Below are positions 59,587 to 59,726 of a stretch of DNA of 59,726 nt, one piece after another (the first letter of the stretch is position 1; each line of letters opens with the position of its first letter). The position numbers and the translations under genes are program-made. This stretch comes from Mucilaginibacter sp. Its GTDB lineage: Bacteria > Bacteroidota > Bacteroidia > Sphingobacteriales > Sphingobacteriaceae. The notes beneath the pieces were generated by a model. The model worked only from the letters and a program-made list of their open reading frames with translations. It ran no database searches and was not told the DNA's origin. The DNA lies in contig JARLHA010000077.1 in NCBI GenBank assembly GCA_031292485.1, positions 1 to 59,726 of the forward strand, given 5' to 3'.

Positions 59587-59726
59587 GAGCCTGTTTAAAA
59601 ATGAATGAATAAAATTGTTATGTGTTGAAAAGTGAATAAAAAGGAGATCGCTAATCGGTCAAATAAATACTAATTGTGAATAACGACAAACGCAGTTAGC
59701 ATGAAAAATTATCCGACCGATTTAAG
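59587..59726 (+). mobile_element. Left end of an insertion sequence (IS4/IS5-like), truncated by the window
   Basis: GAGCCTGTTTAAAAATGA is a typical terminal-inverted-repeat start of IS5-type elements. It precedes, by 114 bp, a start codon whose first residues match the N-terminus of such transposases. The element continues beyond the window, so its type and the second inverted repeat cannot be checked. Confidence 0.55.
59701..59726 (+). CDS. Start of a transposase gene (partial, IS4/IS5-like)
   Basis: Only MKNYPTDL is visible before the window ends. The (K)YPTDLT/S motif is the usual N-terminus of IS4/IS5-family (DUF4096-type) transposases. The upstream IS-like end supports this call. Confidence 0.5.

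Overview
The window looks like a chromosomal segment of a Bacteroidota bacterium, most likely family Sphingobacteriaceae (Mucilaginibacter- or Pedobacter-like). This is inferred from a SusC/SusD pair, DUF4290 next to MurA, a Bacteroidota-type AMP nucleosidase, an HK-REC-AraC hybrid regulator, many secreted proteins and lipoproteins, promoters of the TTTG/TAnnTTTG type, and the typical dispersed intergenic palindromes. No rRNA, complete tRNA or CRISPR array was seen.

Layout. 1-2052: a secreted carboxypeptidase-regulatory-like protein cut by the window edge. 2853-8177: a WD40-like/amidohydrolase exoprotein, divergent from a RecQ helicase. 8602-22307: a mostly accessory stretch with four GIN/DUF2807 proteins, a secreted START-domain protein, a six-hairpin glycosidase, an AraC regulator, an ATPase, and two tandemly duplicated di-heme cytochromes c, with many repeats between genes. 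22816-38317: mostly housekeeping: tig-clpP-clpX, AMP nucleosidase, cystathionine beta-synthase, a VapBC-like pair, a GT39-like membrane glycosyltransferase, murA-DUF4290, dipeptide epimerase and an M20 dipeptidase. 38532-44423: a tandem-repeat secreted protein, a TPR protein with a histidine-kinase dimerisation domain but no ATPase, an XRE regulator and a UvrD/PcrA helicase. 45322-53315: a hybrid HK/REC/AraC regulator followed by lipoproteins and small membrane proteins, then a double-glycine-leader Cys-rich peptide. 53784-59416: AraC regulator, SusD and SusC. 59587-end: the left end of an insertion sequence.

How parts may work together. The strongest candidate for an undescribed system is the 45-52 kb cluster. 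Two lipoprotein genes, 2.8 kb apart, carry the same promoter architecture: a pair of 21-bp direct repeats at fixed spacing from a GTTTATTTG box and about 105 bp from the ATG. The adjacent hybrid regulator is the obvious candidate to bind them. A second candidate is the orphan 60-residue GG-leader peptide at 53133. A third theme is intergenic DNA: at least five low-complexity repeat families occur as opposite-facing pairs between genes, around terminators, and may form long stems in the RNA.
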